A DNA stretch of 64,000 nt. It comes from Salticus scenicus (lineage: Eukaryota; Arthropoda; Arachnida; Araneae; Salticidae). Numbering within the stretch: position 1 is the stretch's first letter; every line of letters starts with the position of its first letter. This document shows, piece after piece, positions 24,844-35,109 of the stretch. The notes below the pieces were generated by a model. The model saw only the letters and a list, made by a program, of their open reading frames with translations. It had not been told where the DNA came from and ran no database searches. The DNA is taken from assembly GCA_963930645.1 (NCBI GenBank), contig OZ005650.1:235553688-235617687 (forward strand). Reading direction: 5' to 3'. A program made the position numbers and the translations under genes.

Positions 24844-25330
24844 AAGAGAATAAAAGTTATGAAAGTTAGAAATGAACAATATTCAAGAAGTTTTCTAATT
24901 GAAAGTGAAATACAGTAATATATATTTTTTTTATTCTTTAGGTTATTCTACTTTTAAAAAGTCCTTTGAAAGTTATATACTTAAAAGAAATCTTAATTAG
25001 AAAGTTAAACAATGAGCAGTTGAAAGATTCTTCTCTATATTCATCAATCTAAAAACGAATAATTAATTTTTATTTTAAAATAAAAGTTATATGAAATAAA
25101 AAAAGAGAGAATAAAAGTTTTAAAAAATAGAAATGAACAATATTCAAGAATATATACATATATTATGAAAATGAAACGCAATAGTATATATATATATATT
25201 TTTTTTTTAAGGTTAAAAAATGACTCTACTTTTAAAGAATCATTTGAAAGTTATACACATAAAAGCAATCTTAATTAGAAAGTTAAACAAAAAGCATGTG
25301 AAAGATTTTTCTCTGTATTCATAAATCTCA

Positions 25331-25500
25331 CTGCAAATTCACGTGTCTTAAATTCAGACACATAAGTGTCAAAATAGGTGTCCTCATTGTCAGACACGAA
25401 ATCGTGTCTTAAAATTTTAGACGTGTAAGGTGTCTTAAGTTAAGACATGAATGCGACTGGATTTAAGACACTTGAAGTGACTTAAAACAGCGAGTTTTAA
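25331..25500. repeat. Cluster of GTGTCTTA / TAAGACAC motifs
   Basis: About ten copies of GTGTCTTA, AGACAC, AAGACA and close variants lie in both orientations within 170 bp, so the stretch can fold into several alternative hairpins. Function unknown. Confidence 0.65.
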
Positions 25501-25809
25501 CCCTAATTTTTCATAAATAAATTATTAAAAACTAGGAGGCTACGCCTGCTTCGCTGGTCACTAAATGTAAATGAATTTTCAAAAGAATTGAATCGCTATT
25601 TATTTTTTATATCACATTTTGGGCTTTGTAACATAATTAAAAATCACATGCTTCAGCCAGATCGTATTTTAAGCATTACTTTTTACAGAGTGGTTTTTCT
25701 TTCCTTTTTTACTGTCTCTTTTACTTTCGGGGCAAAACTTTAACTGAAATATATGTAGAGTATAACATGTTCTTTACATTCCTAATGTTTCAAAATGGTT
25801 TATCGCAAG
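25501..25809. other. Fragments of other repeat families
   Basis: Contains GCCTGCTTCGCTGG, shared in part with 36513-36540 (CCCGCTTCGCTGG), then a diverged copy of the right flank of the 15.2-16.5 kb inverted repeat (ATTACTTTT, ACTG...CTTTTAC, CATGTTCTTTACA). Confidence 0.55.
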
Positions 25810-25811
25810 TA

Positions 25812-27470
25812 GGGAAGAGTTGTCTAAAACGGGGACGGCGGGCCAAATGGGGACGCTCAGTTTCTCATTGATTAGTACTGCCTTCTTCGAATTCAATAGT
25901 CTACGATAATTCTAATTCGGCTATATGCAAATTTGAATCTAGTTGTTGACATATTTAGCCGGTTCTGTTATTTTCTACAAAGTCTTCAATTTTTTGCGGT
26001 TTTCATTTCGATTGTGGCCGTACACTATATTGGATCTTATCAAGTGACCGTTGAACGTTCGATTTTGGTAAGTATGTTATGAATTCGTCTAGATTTAATT
26101 TACATTTTCGCATATTGTTTTATAGTTTTGTCTGGCGCGTATGCGAAGGGACGCCACGTTTTTAGCTTACGTCATGGTCGGCTCAAATGGGGACATTGAC
26201 GGTAGTCCAAAACGGGGTGGTCCCCATTTTGGACGCCATAGAAGTAGGATAAATTTGTAATTGTTATTTCGTTTTTAAAGTGTTTTAAAAGAGTACAAGT
26301 GCTTATTTATGTGTGTAATACATATGTGGAGATGATGAATAAGAGACAAGAAAATGGCTCATACATCGCCTTGGACGCTACGTGAGAATTTACTAGGTCG
26401 GAAAACTTTTCGGAACTGCATTTTCAAGAGCAGCTACTGTGCAAAATGCTATGAATGGATTAAAAAAAAACCAGGCATATATCTCTTTAACAGAGATGCG
26501 TTCCCTGAACATTTATTTGCACTTTCAGAAACAACTGAAAAAACTACTTACAACTCTTTAGAGCCTGAGTTAGCATCAAAGTGTGAAAACGTCACACCCC
26601 AACCTTCCACTTCATCATTTGGAATATCTCCAGATATAGAACCCCAGAAATGTGCAGCTTTTAACACTTCGCCTAATAATCCCTCTACCATAAGAAACTG
26701 AACGTTAGCAAAAAAAAGTGAATGACATGAGGACATCTAAAACTTAAATACTCTCTTCTTCACCTTACAAAGCAGAATTGAAAGCTGTAGAACAGGAGAA
26801 AAATGCAAAGCAGAATAAATAGAAAAGAAAATTGGTCAAGAAACCCATCGAACTCAATCCTACGTATCCAAAAGCTGAAAAAGAGAAGAAAATAAAAAAT
26901 TAAAGACCTAATATTATCATCTAATGAGGAACAGACTAGCGAGGACACTTGTACTTTTTGTAATGAACTTTACATTGACTCGAAAGACAAAGAGGTTTAG
27001 ATTCAATATAGCTGCTGTCGAAGTTGGGCACATGAAGTCTGTTCAAGTGTTCAAAAAAGCGATGTCAATTTCATAAATGACGTCTGTGTTTGATTATTTT
27101 TTGTGTCAATCTATTAACTGTTGAAAAAGATAACAAAATACTATATCGGCATCTTGATTTTGCATTAACTTCACCTTTTCTTTGTAATCCAAGTTTTTCT
27201 AATAAAATTTCGCATTAGGACTTGAATTTACGTTATTTCTTATGAGTACCCCATTTTACCCAACCGGTTGTCCAAAACGGGGACTTTGCACATTTTTTAG
27301 AAAAATGTTTTTTCTGCCTATACTAACGATATTTTTTTAAAAATAACTTTGCCATCTGATAGTCCAAGACATGTTCTAATCAGGAAATGCTTTGCCGAAT
27401 TTTTCTTATTTATAGATTCTTTTTTACGGACAGAGATATGTTAACGTCCCCGCTTTGGACAACTTTCCCC
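25812..27470 (+). mobile_element. pogo-like element remnant with PHD-type tail
   Basis: Terminal inverted repeats read GGGAAGAGTTGTC on the left and GGGGAAAGTTGTC on the right. TA at 25810-25811 and 27471-27472 is the likely target duplication. The terminal word GTCCAAAACGGGGAC or variants recurs near 26200-26235 (both orientations) and 27270, as expected of transposase-binding sites. The interior holds only the decayed C-terminal part of a transposase. At 1.66 kb it lacks room for the DNA-binding and DDE catalytic domains, so it is internally deleted. Confidence 0.8.
26354..27095 (+). pseudogene. Decayed pogo-like transposase C-terminus
   Basis: A 115-codon frame (26354-26701) contains GIYLFNRDAFPEHLF, which resembles the GIYPFN...F segment after the DDE domain of pogo/jerky-type transposases. 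Just before it the family-like reading NAMNG lies in another frame, on the other side of a nine-A run (26462-26470), which marks a frameshift. Further on, in a third frame (about 26935-27095), are TCTFCN, then SCCRSWAHEVC and DVC. This is the cysteine/histidine spacing of the PHD-like finger that ends some arthropod pogo-type transposases. A TAG at about 26998 interrupts it where the family usually has tryptophan. The N-terminal helix-turn-helix and catalytic acids are absent. Family assignment is from motif memory; a profile search would settle it. Confidence 0.7.
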
Positions 27471-27487
27471 TACATTTTGAGATATTT

Positions 27488-27518
<31 letters not shown>

Positions 27519-27686
27519 AATCGAAAGTGTCCGGTCATTTATGGAAAGGTAGAGTGTACAATGTTTATAAGGAAGAGGCCTATAAATGGAATTATGAATT
27601 TTTAAACCTTTTTCGTTTTCTTATTTTATTTTATTAGTAGGTGGTTATTTCTTTAATTCTTTAGAAAATTATTGGTTTGTTTTCTA

Positions 27687-27899
27687 CAGTCGGTAACAAA
27701 AGTGTCCGAACACTAGAAAAAATTCCTATGTAAAAAAAGTACACTTCATACGGTTTTGTTAAATAAATCCTTATCGAATCATGATCATAGACTGACTAGG
27801 AACAGGATTCGACAAGGATTTATTTAACAAAACCGTATGAAGTGTACATTTTTTATATAGGAATTTTTGCTAGTGTTCGGACACTTTTGTTACCGACTG
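27687..27899. mobile_element. 213-bp palindromic Tc1-like MITE
   Basis: Nearly perfect palindrome with termini CAGTCGGTAACAAAAGTGTC and flanking TA at 27685-27686 and 27900-27901. The CAGT start and TA target duplication fit a Tc1/mariner MITE. The inner arms (GTTTTGTTAAATAAATCCTT) recur in diverged copies at 40286-40447 and 50160-50276. Confidence 0.9.
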
Positions 27900-28139
27900 T
27901 ACCAAAGCATCTTTCTTTTTATTTAAGACTGAAATATTTCTTAATAATTTTGTCCCAGGTAAGACATTTTCTTATTCAATCGAATATTGAATGAGTCAAT
28001 TAATATTTTTTAGGTAGATTACATTGTATAAAATGATTTATTTGTAGCGTAGATACTAAAAACAATGTATAACTTTAGTAACACTAATTCAAATCATCTT
28101 TATTAAAAATATCCAATTAGTTGAAAAAAAAAATTACTT

Positions 28140-28182
28140 CTGAGCTTTCGACTCATATTCGTAGAGTCTTCTTCGGGGTTTA
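28140..28182 (-). ncRNA. Degraded hammerhead-like motif (left arm)
   Basis: Reverse-complement partner of the motif at 28260-28306 with the same stem II and GAAA...AGCTC, but the core reads CCGAAGA, losing the conserved U4. Likely inactive. Confidence 0.4.
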
Positions 28183-28259
28183 AAATACTATAAAAACATT
28201 TTCTTCAAAAATATAAAAATTAATTATATTTTTGACGAAAACGATTTTATAGTATTTTA

Positions 28260-28306
28260 CAACTCTGAAGAAGACTCTACGAATATGAGTCGAAAGCTCA
28301 GAAGTA
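28260..28306 (+). ncRNA. Hammerhead-ribozyme-like motif (right arm)
   Basis: Core CTGAAGA at 28265-28271 (hammerhead position 7 tolerates any base), one extra A, stem II GACTC (28273-28277) with GAGTC (28287-28291) closing a nine-base loop, GAAA (28292-28295), then AGCTC. Stem III would be the self-complementary AGCT, so activity would need two molecules. Stem I can form two pairs, an internal loop and three more pairs with the upstream TACAACT. The extra nucleotide before stem II departs from the textbook core. Confidence 0.5.
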
Positions 28307-28427
28307 ATTTTTTTGAACTAATTGGAAATTATTTGTTTGCTTTTAGTATCTACGCTACAAATAAATCAGTCAATTAAGTTATAACGTTTTATAACGGTTT
28401 ATTTGCTTTCCAACTGCGTGTCTTTTT

Positions 28428-28784
28428 AACACGCTTTTATTAGCTTCACCTGTATGTATGTATGTTTGTATGTATGTTTGCATGTTTGTAACTGCTCTGG
28501 GAGCAAACAAAAAATCTATATTGTAAAAAAAAGACTTTCCGTACGTGAACATCGTGGCGTTGAGGTATAGCTCCGCGCTACGAACCTAAAGGTCTAGCGT
28601 TCGATCCCAGTCAGGGGCGACTTTTTAAAAATGGTTTTTGTTTAATTCTAAATTATTTTAATTAAAGATTTAAATGTATGTAAATATTATGGTGTGTCAC
28701 TCACGCGATTTTCTCTTACCCTGCATTTTAATACTAAGATAGATATTTTGTGCTTTTTTGTTCACATTTCTATAAAAGCGTGTT
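28428..28784 (-). mobile_element. AACACGC-terminated element with tRNA-like core, copy 1
   Basis: Bounded by AACACGCTTTTAT and ATAAAAGCGTGTT. It contains a TGTATGTATG microsatellite beside CTTCACCTG and a tRNA-like segment (28553-28628, plus strand) with GGCGTTGAGG, an anticodon-loop-like CTACGAA and a B-box-like GCGTTCGATCC. The CTACGAA loop suggests a tRNA-Arg(ACG) ancestor. The minus sign reflects that its CAGGTGAAGCTAAT edge is on the minus strand. Its mirror copy is at 29439-29786. Confidence 0.7.
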
Positions 28785-29438
28785 CTTTAATTTTTTAAAA
28801 CTATAATATTATTTCTGACATGCCTTTAAAACAACACTTGGTGCTTCTGTTACGATTTTTTCATCAGTAAAATATTCAAAGACTGAATCATTGTCATTAT
28901 AATTAATCTATTCAAAGATGTTTTATCTTAGGCTCCTGTTTTAGACATTCTGTATTTTTACGTTTAAAACCAGGAGGAGAACTCATGCAATATCTAAATA
29001 ATAAAAAGGAACATTTTTTCCGCTGTAGCCTCCACCCCAAAGTGTCTTTTTAAAATACTTCTTATGTTTATTAACACAGATTTCTTAACTGATTTCAAGT
29101 AGTGTTGTGTAAACAAACGAGCTTCCAATTGTCTAAACTTTTTACCCTCTCTTGTTTAGTTCACTGTAACGTTTAATTGCAGGCCTAATTTTATTTATTA
29201 TTTTACGTTGTTGATTTTTTAATATTCACCGAAATTAATCGTCGCAAAAAAATGAAAGAAAAAAGGCCGTGGATAATCAACATAACGGATAAATCAACGG
29301 TGGATAATCGAAATTTTATTATATATTCAGAATAATCCAAGATAACGCTATATTATGTGTATTTATCTAAAGTAAACTTCTTACAATATTATGAAAACAC
29401 TATACTTTAAATAATATTATAGTTTTAAAAAATTAAAG
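28785..29438. other. Spacer of the large inverted pair
   Basis: The arms of the pair extend about 30 bp inward (CTTTAATTTTTTAAAACTAT at 28785 and its complement ending at 29438). The remaining ~590 bp hold no gene I recognise. GTGGATAATC words occur near 29270-29310. Confidence 0.55.
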
Positions 29439-29786
29439 AACATGCTTTTATAGAAATGTGAACTAAAAAGCACAAAATATCTATCTTAGTATTAAAATGC
29501 AGGGTAAGAGAAAATCGTGTGAGTGACACACCATAATATTTACATACAATTAAATTTTTAATTAAAATAATTTAGAATGAAACAAAAACCATTTTAAAAA
29601 AATCTCCCCTGACTGTGATCGAACGCTAGACCTTTAGGTTCGTAGCGCGGAGCTATACCTCAACGCCACGGCGGTCACGTAGGGAACGTCTTTTTTTACA
29701 ATATAGATTTTTTGTTTGCTCCCAGAGCGGTTACATACATACAAACATACATACATACATACAGGTGAAGCTAATAAAAGCGTGTT
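29439..29786 (+). mobile_element. AACACGC-terminated element with tRNA-like core, copy 2
   Basis: Inverted copy of 28428-28784: starts AACATGCTTTTATA, ends AATAAAAGCGTGTT, tRNA-like segment on the minus strand at about 29607-29683, CATA microsatellite at 29735-29762. Together the two copies form an inverted repeat with arms of about 385 bp. Confidence 0.72.
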
Positions 29787-30300
29787 AAAAATAGATAAAA
29801 AATGTCCTAAAATTATGTCTTTATAAGGAAATTAATCTGACAGAACAAATACGTTAATTAAAAATAACTTATTTGAAAAGATAGAGTTTGAAAAAACGAA
29901 AATTGGACAAGACTAAGCTATTTTCAGGTAATACTAATCAAGCGCGTGATATGGAATAGTTATGAAGAGAAATATGCAATACCGTTTCCTTAAAGGACAA
30001 TATTGAATAAGATAGCATTTTTACAGAAAAGGGTTAATAATTGCAATGTAAGCATTTTATTTTGAAATTATTTTTGAAAACAAAGAATACTGAAAAAATA
30101 ATCCACCTTTTTTATTTTTTTTATCGCAAGTATTATGGAATAGATGGTACTCTGTATTATACGAATCGCCATTTTGGAGAATAAATCAACCTCAACCACC
30201 TGCTAGTAGAAATAAGTTTAGGGAATCAGACTACTAACTAACTCAACTCCCCTACTAGAAATATAACACTAAGTTTTCATTTACTTTACTGCTTCGTAAA
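29787..30300. other. AT-rich non-coding DNA
   Basis: No gene or repeat recognised. Confidence 0.5.
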
Positions 30301-30302
30301 TA

Positions 30303-30691
30303 GGGTTGCGTGCTACTTCCGAGCGTGTTATTTGCGAACCGTGCTATTTGCGAACTGATCTTACACCTGGCAGCTTATTCCTTCCCCATTTCAAGATAAG
30401 GGGGTATCGTGCCAGAGAGCACTGTCATAATTCCCTAATCGATAAAGGGGATTAGCTACTTTTGTTAAAAGCTGCCAGTAGAAAAAGAACGATTAAGTGG
30501 GACTGTGAAAGTTCATCATTCTCATTTTTATTTGAGTATGCTACCTCTTTCGTTCAAGATATATTGGTAGCGAAAGCGAACGAACAGCTTTTAGGCAATA
30601 CATCTTTTAAATTTCTGCTAAGGTACATGATTACGTTGTGTGGATAAATGTATATGGATGCTTTTAATTTGTATGAAAATACATTGTATGC

Positions 30692-30738
<47 letters not shown>

Positions 30739-32558
30739 GAGTGCATGTGAAATTTTTTACATCGTAATATTGAAATTAGATATTTCAATTATAAAACTAT
30801 TGTTAAAAAAAAAAAAAAAAAAAAAAATTGTATGACTGACATACATTGATTCATAAGGGGGGAAGGCATATATTTTCTTAATCCCTTTACAGTTGACTAC
30901 ATACATGCAAGAAAAAAAAATTGTATCATATTTATTACTTTTATAAATTATCTCTCGGAAGAAAATAGTGTTATTTGCATATGCATATTGTATAACAGGT
31001 CCTCATATATAACGTGTTTTTTATATATATATATATATACATGTGTGTATTTGCACGTTAATTTTTATTTATTTATACATTATTTTGATTTATTTACATC
31101 AAGTTAATTTTTATTTACATCAAGTACTGACTTATCATTGCAATAATCATACATTATCAAGGAAGACTTGAATTAATAAATATTTGCATTTAGAAATAAA
31201 GCCTTTTGCAAGGCAAAATATAATGAAAAATTTATTATGAGTTGTATATTGGGTTAACCTGTATATTGTTGTTGTTTATATACAATAAACGTAAACAAAA
31301 TATGACAGAAAACAATAATCACTAGAAGAAGAATGAGCAAAGGCCACAACGGCTTATAAAAAAAATAAGCAAGCGAGAAATGAAATTTAATGGGAAATCT
31401 TTAAAAGATTTGATTAATTAACATGTTAATTAAATGATCATAATGTAAATCAGATTTTAGACCATCTGCAAGTTCAGAAATATTAAGGATATTAAAAATT
31501 GTGTTAGGCAACATGTCATATTGTACTTTTAAAGACATTCGTTAAAATGAATTTCAATTTGATTCAGTAATTTAACTATTATCTTAAACATCTTAATTAA
31601 TAACCTTACTTTTTAAACAATATAATTATTGGGATGTTATTTTAAACTTATGTTATACATGAATTATAATTCTAACTTTTATATTGAAATTAAAATAGTT
31701 ATTTAAATTCATAGATGTTGCATAATAATGTTAATAATTTATTATTATTGTTATTATTATTTTATGCTGTTATACTTGTTTCATATTTGTTATCAGGGTT
31801 GGCAAGTTAAATTAAATGATTTTAATTACCTCCTCAGTTTATGATCAATGATAGGAAAAAATCTCTATGTTTAAGAGCATTTTAAAATGGAATTTTCAGT
31901 TAAAAGCCAAAACAACAGTATTAATCAATCTCAAACAATTTAAATATTAAAAATTTTATTTTTAATAATTGAAAGCCGACTATACATCATTAAAAAATCT
32001 TTTCTAGATTTTTTTTAGTTAATTTTTTAAACAATTTTTTTTTTTTTTTAGTTATTAATTTTAATCATTCATAGAATATATATATATATATAAGAATATA
32101 TATATATATATATATATACATTAAAAGTACTTAAAAAAGGATTTTTCCAATTAGAAGATCAAACAAACCAATTTAAGTATCAAAAATTTTAATTTTCAAT
32201 AAATAAAATAGTTTTTAATTAGATTTATATGTATATATATTTAAATTTTTTTCTATAATCTTTTATTAATAAAACTATTTTTAAAGTATTTTGACATATA
32301 TTAAAAGCAACGACATATATTCATCTGTACATAAAATGAGCAGAAGCATATTTAAATCTTATCAAAAATTTAAATGGTCTTCCAAAAATTGGAGACTGTC
32401 TAAAAGCTGTTAATTTTCTAACCCTCTCAGTGCATGTCAATCATAGAAATGAGCACTGGAGGGGGGGGGGGGTCAATTCACAGATATATTTATTAGCAAT
32501 AACTTTATAAATATCTAATTTTGCAAATAAGATATAAAAATTATTTTTCATGTATACA

Positions 32559-32594
<36 letters not shown>

Positions 32595-32672
32595 TTTCGA
32601 GCAGCACTCGGGTACTTAAATAAACTCCAAACAACAGTATTAAGCAAATGTACCTAATTTAATTGTTAAAAA

Positions 32673-32718
<46 letters not shown>

Positions 32719-33108
32719 TATTTTATTAAATACCTTTTTAACAAATTTTTCTAATTATAATAATACTTATATCTATCTACCCCTATATATATATATAAAC
32801 CTTTAATATTAAAATTATTTTAAAATAGATTCTTTTTCTCCCCCATTGAAAACATTACCATTAAGTAATCTCAACCAATTCATTAGAAATATATATATTT
32901 TTTTATTAGTTAAATTGTTTATGTAAAAGTATTTTTATTTATTTAATTTCATTTTTAATCATTCATAGAATTTTTCTTTTTAATTAAAAATATTTAAAAA
33001 TTGGATTTTCAATTAAAAGCTCAAATAGTTCTGTTAAACAAATTAAGTATTAAAAATTTTCACATTTGATAAATAAAGTAGTTTTTAATATATTTTTTTA
33101 AATACTTA

Positions 33109-33146
<38 letters not shown>

Positions 33147-33517
33147 ACATATACACACACAAAGTATTTTGAATACAGATTAAAAGCATCCATACACATT
33201 TATCAGCGCATGTAGCGATCAATAATCATGTTTAAAACACAGGCAAAATTTAAACGATCTTATCAGCTTATCTATGACCAGAGAGGGGACATAACCAAAT
33301 AAAAATGAGAAGGGTTGACTTTCAAAGTCCGAATTTATCATTTTTCTTCCAGACGACTTCTAAGAAAAACAGTTAATCCCTTCATAGATTAGGAGAGGGG
33401 AAATGGGCTCTATGGGAGGGGAAAGACGCGGAGGGCAAGCTAACAGGTGTTCCATTCGGAAAACACACGATAATCCCCTATTTCGGAAATCACACGGTCG
33501 CAAGTAGCACGACACCG
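30303..33517. mobile_element. Candidate 3.2-kb AT-rich element with inverted termini
   Basis: The left end has CGTGCTACTTCCGAGCGTGT and the right end, read on the minus strand, CGTGCTACTTGCGACCGTGT. Both continue with an ATTTGCGAA-like word. Flanking TA (30301-30302 and 33518-33519) could be the target duplication. The interior is extremely AT-rich with many TA runs (near 30690, 31020, 32075, 32685 and 33110) and no coding frame. The ends could instead be two separate small elements 3.2 kb apart. Confidence 0.5.
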
Positions 33518-35067
33518 TAAATAGATTACAAATTTCGTAATACCTATTCCAAAAATGTCTGAATCTTGGTAAACCCAAAAAGTTGTATTATAGTTCAACT
33601 TTCACGAGTTGGCCCTTCGTCCCTCCTTCTTTTCGAAGAGTTTACTTTAAGGAAGGGGTGCACAAAGTGAAAAGAATGAATGGGTGGGGAAAAAAGAAGG
33701 TTGCCATGAAAATAACACATCAAGCCAATAATTTTTGCTTTTCGCTAGCTGAAATTCGTTTTGCCTATTAAAAGGAACATGTGTTAATATTTAAAAATTA
33801 ATGACACATAAACTAAAAGGGGAAAAAAAAAAAAAAAAAAAAAAAAACACTTTTCAATAATTTCTGAAATTTTAATAAGCACTAATACCGAATTTGCATA
33901 AAGAAGTTTCGGGCAATAAATTTAAACAAGAAAAAAAAAAATCGTGCTGTTTGCATGGATTATAAATTATTGTCTACGCATTTTATTTTGTATTTCAGGA
34001 AAAAAAAAAATAATTTTCTTTGAAAACATTTAAAAAATAAAAATGAAAAAAGTTTTTACGCTGTACTCTTTTTTTTTTTTTTTTTTTTTAAGAAAAGAAA
34101 AACATTTTTAAAAATACTGAATAAATAAATGGGGAATTTTATAAAAATAAATTGAGCTGTACGCATAATTTACAGTATTATGTACAATAGCTCTCAGAAT
34201 ATTTGCATACACATCAGATACGAATATGAAAGATAATTTCTTACACTACTGTTAGAATGGCTTTTAATTTCTATGTATTTTGCCTTTAAAAAAAAAGAAA
34301 AGAAAGAAAAAAAATAATTACAGGAGTGCAGTTCTTTATTTAAATTTTAAATATTTTTCTTTCTGTTTTTTTTTTTTTTTTTTTTTTTTTTCTTTTCACT
34401 TTTTTTTTTAAGAGAAAGAAAGCAAGAAGAAAGAAAGGTTGGTAGATTGGTAGTTTTATTTATGGTGCTAGGTCCAAATTAGGACATAAAGAAAGAAAGA
34501 AAAAATGAAAAAGAGTAAAAAAAGACTGCAAACCGAAATTTTGAAATATCGTTTAGACAATCATAACAATCCTCATCGTATTAATAATTAGTTATAATGT
34601 AACAAATATTTTTTAATGATATAACATATTAGAAAGCCCAAAAGTTCTCCAAATTTGGAAATAAGTAAATAGATAATAAACAGTATTTTCGCCAAAATGT
34701 CACAAAACTCGTAAAGATAGCAAACCACCTCCCTTTTCACCCTCAACCGATTTCAAGGTAATAGAATCGTCGCTGCCTACGTCACGTTTGATTGACAGGG
34801 GCCAACTCCTGACAGTCGCACTATACACAAAAACTGCTCTTTTCACTGACACAAGGTGAACTACTGTTCGTATTTGAGGTGCAGTGAAGAGGTCTGACGT
34901 GCTTTCCATAGGTTGCAACACCGTACAAGTGTGAAACATAATGGTATTGTATTTTACTCGATTATTTCATATTTCTCGCCGTTCCTCTGTCTATTATTAA
35001 TTGCTCAATAAAGTTTCAGTTAACTTGCTAACATTCTAACGCTAATATTATACCGTATTATTATCTG

Positions 35068-35109
<42 letters not shown>

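Larger units (their letters stand above)
17890..25330 (+). repeat. Interrupted array of ~300-bp AT-rich units
   Basis: Five copies share TTTGAAAGTTATA, AAAAGAAATCTTAATTAGAA, GTTGAAAGATTCTTCTCT and TTCATCAAT. They lie at about 17905-18060, 23575-23725, 24630-24785, 24945-25095 and 25210-25330. The first and second copies are separated by the satellite-bearing insertion (18060-23468). The second and third are separated by the 775-bp element at 23730-24504. The last three are head to tail with 265-315 bp spacing and AGAGAGAATAAAAGTT linkers. Confidence 0.78.
28034..28368. repeat. Palindrome with a hammerhead-like motif in each arm
   Basis: The outer ends TGATTTATTTGTAGCGTAGA and its complement lie at 28034 and 28368. 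The inner arms carry GACTCTACGAATATGAGTCG in opposite orientations. The motif order CTGAAGA, hairpin, GAAA, AGCTC is that of a type I hammerhead ribozyme. Penelope-like elements are known to carry such ribozymes, so this may be a palindromic derivative of Penelope-like termini. Arm similarity is high near the ends and the ribozyme motif and lower in between. Confidence 0.75.

Noticed and set aside
30303..33517. Centromeric AT-rich block
   Set aside because: TA runs are scattered and there is no monomer periodicity; inverted termini suggest an element instead.
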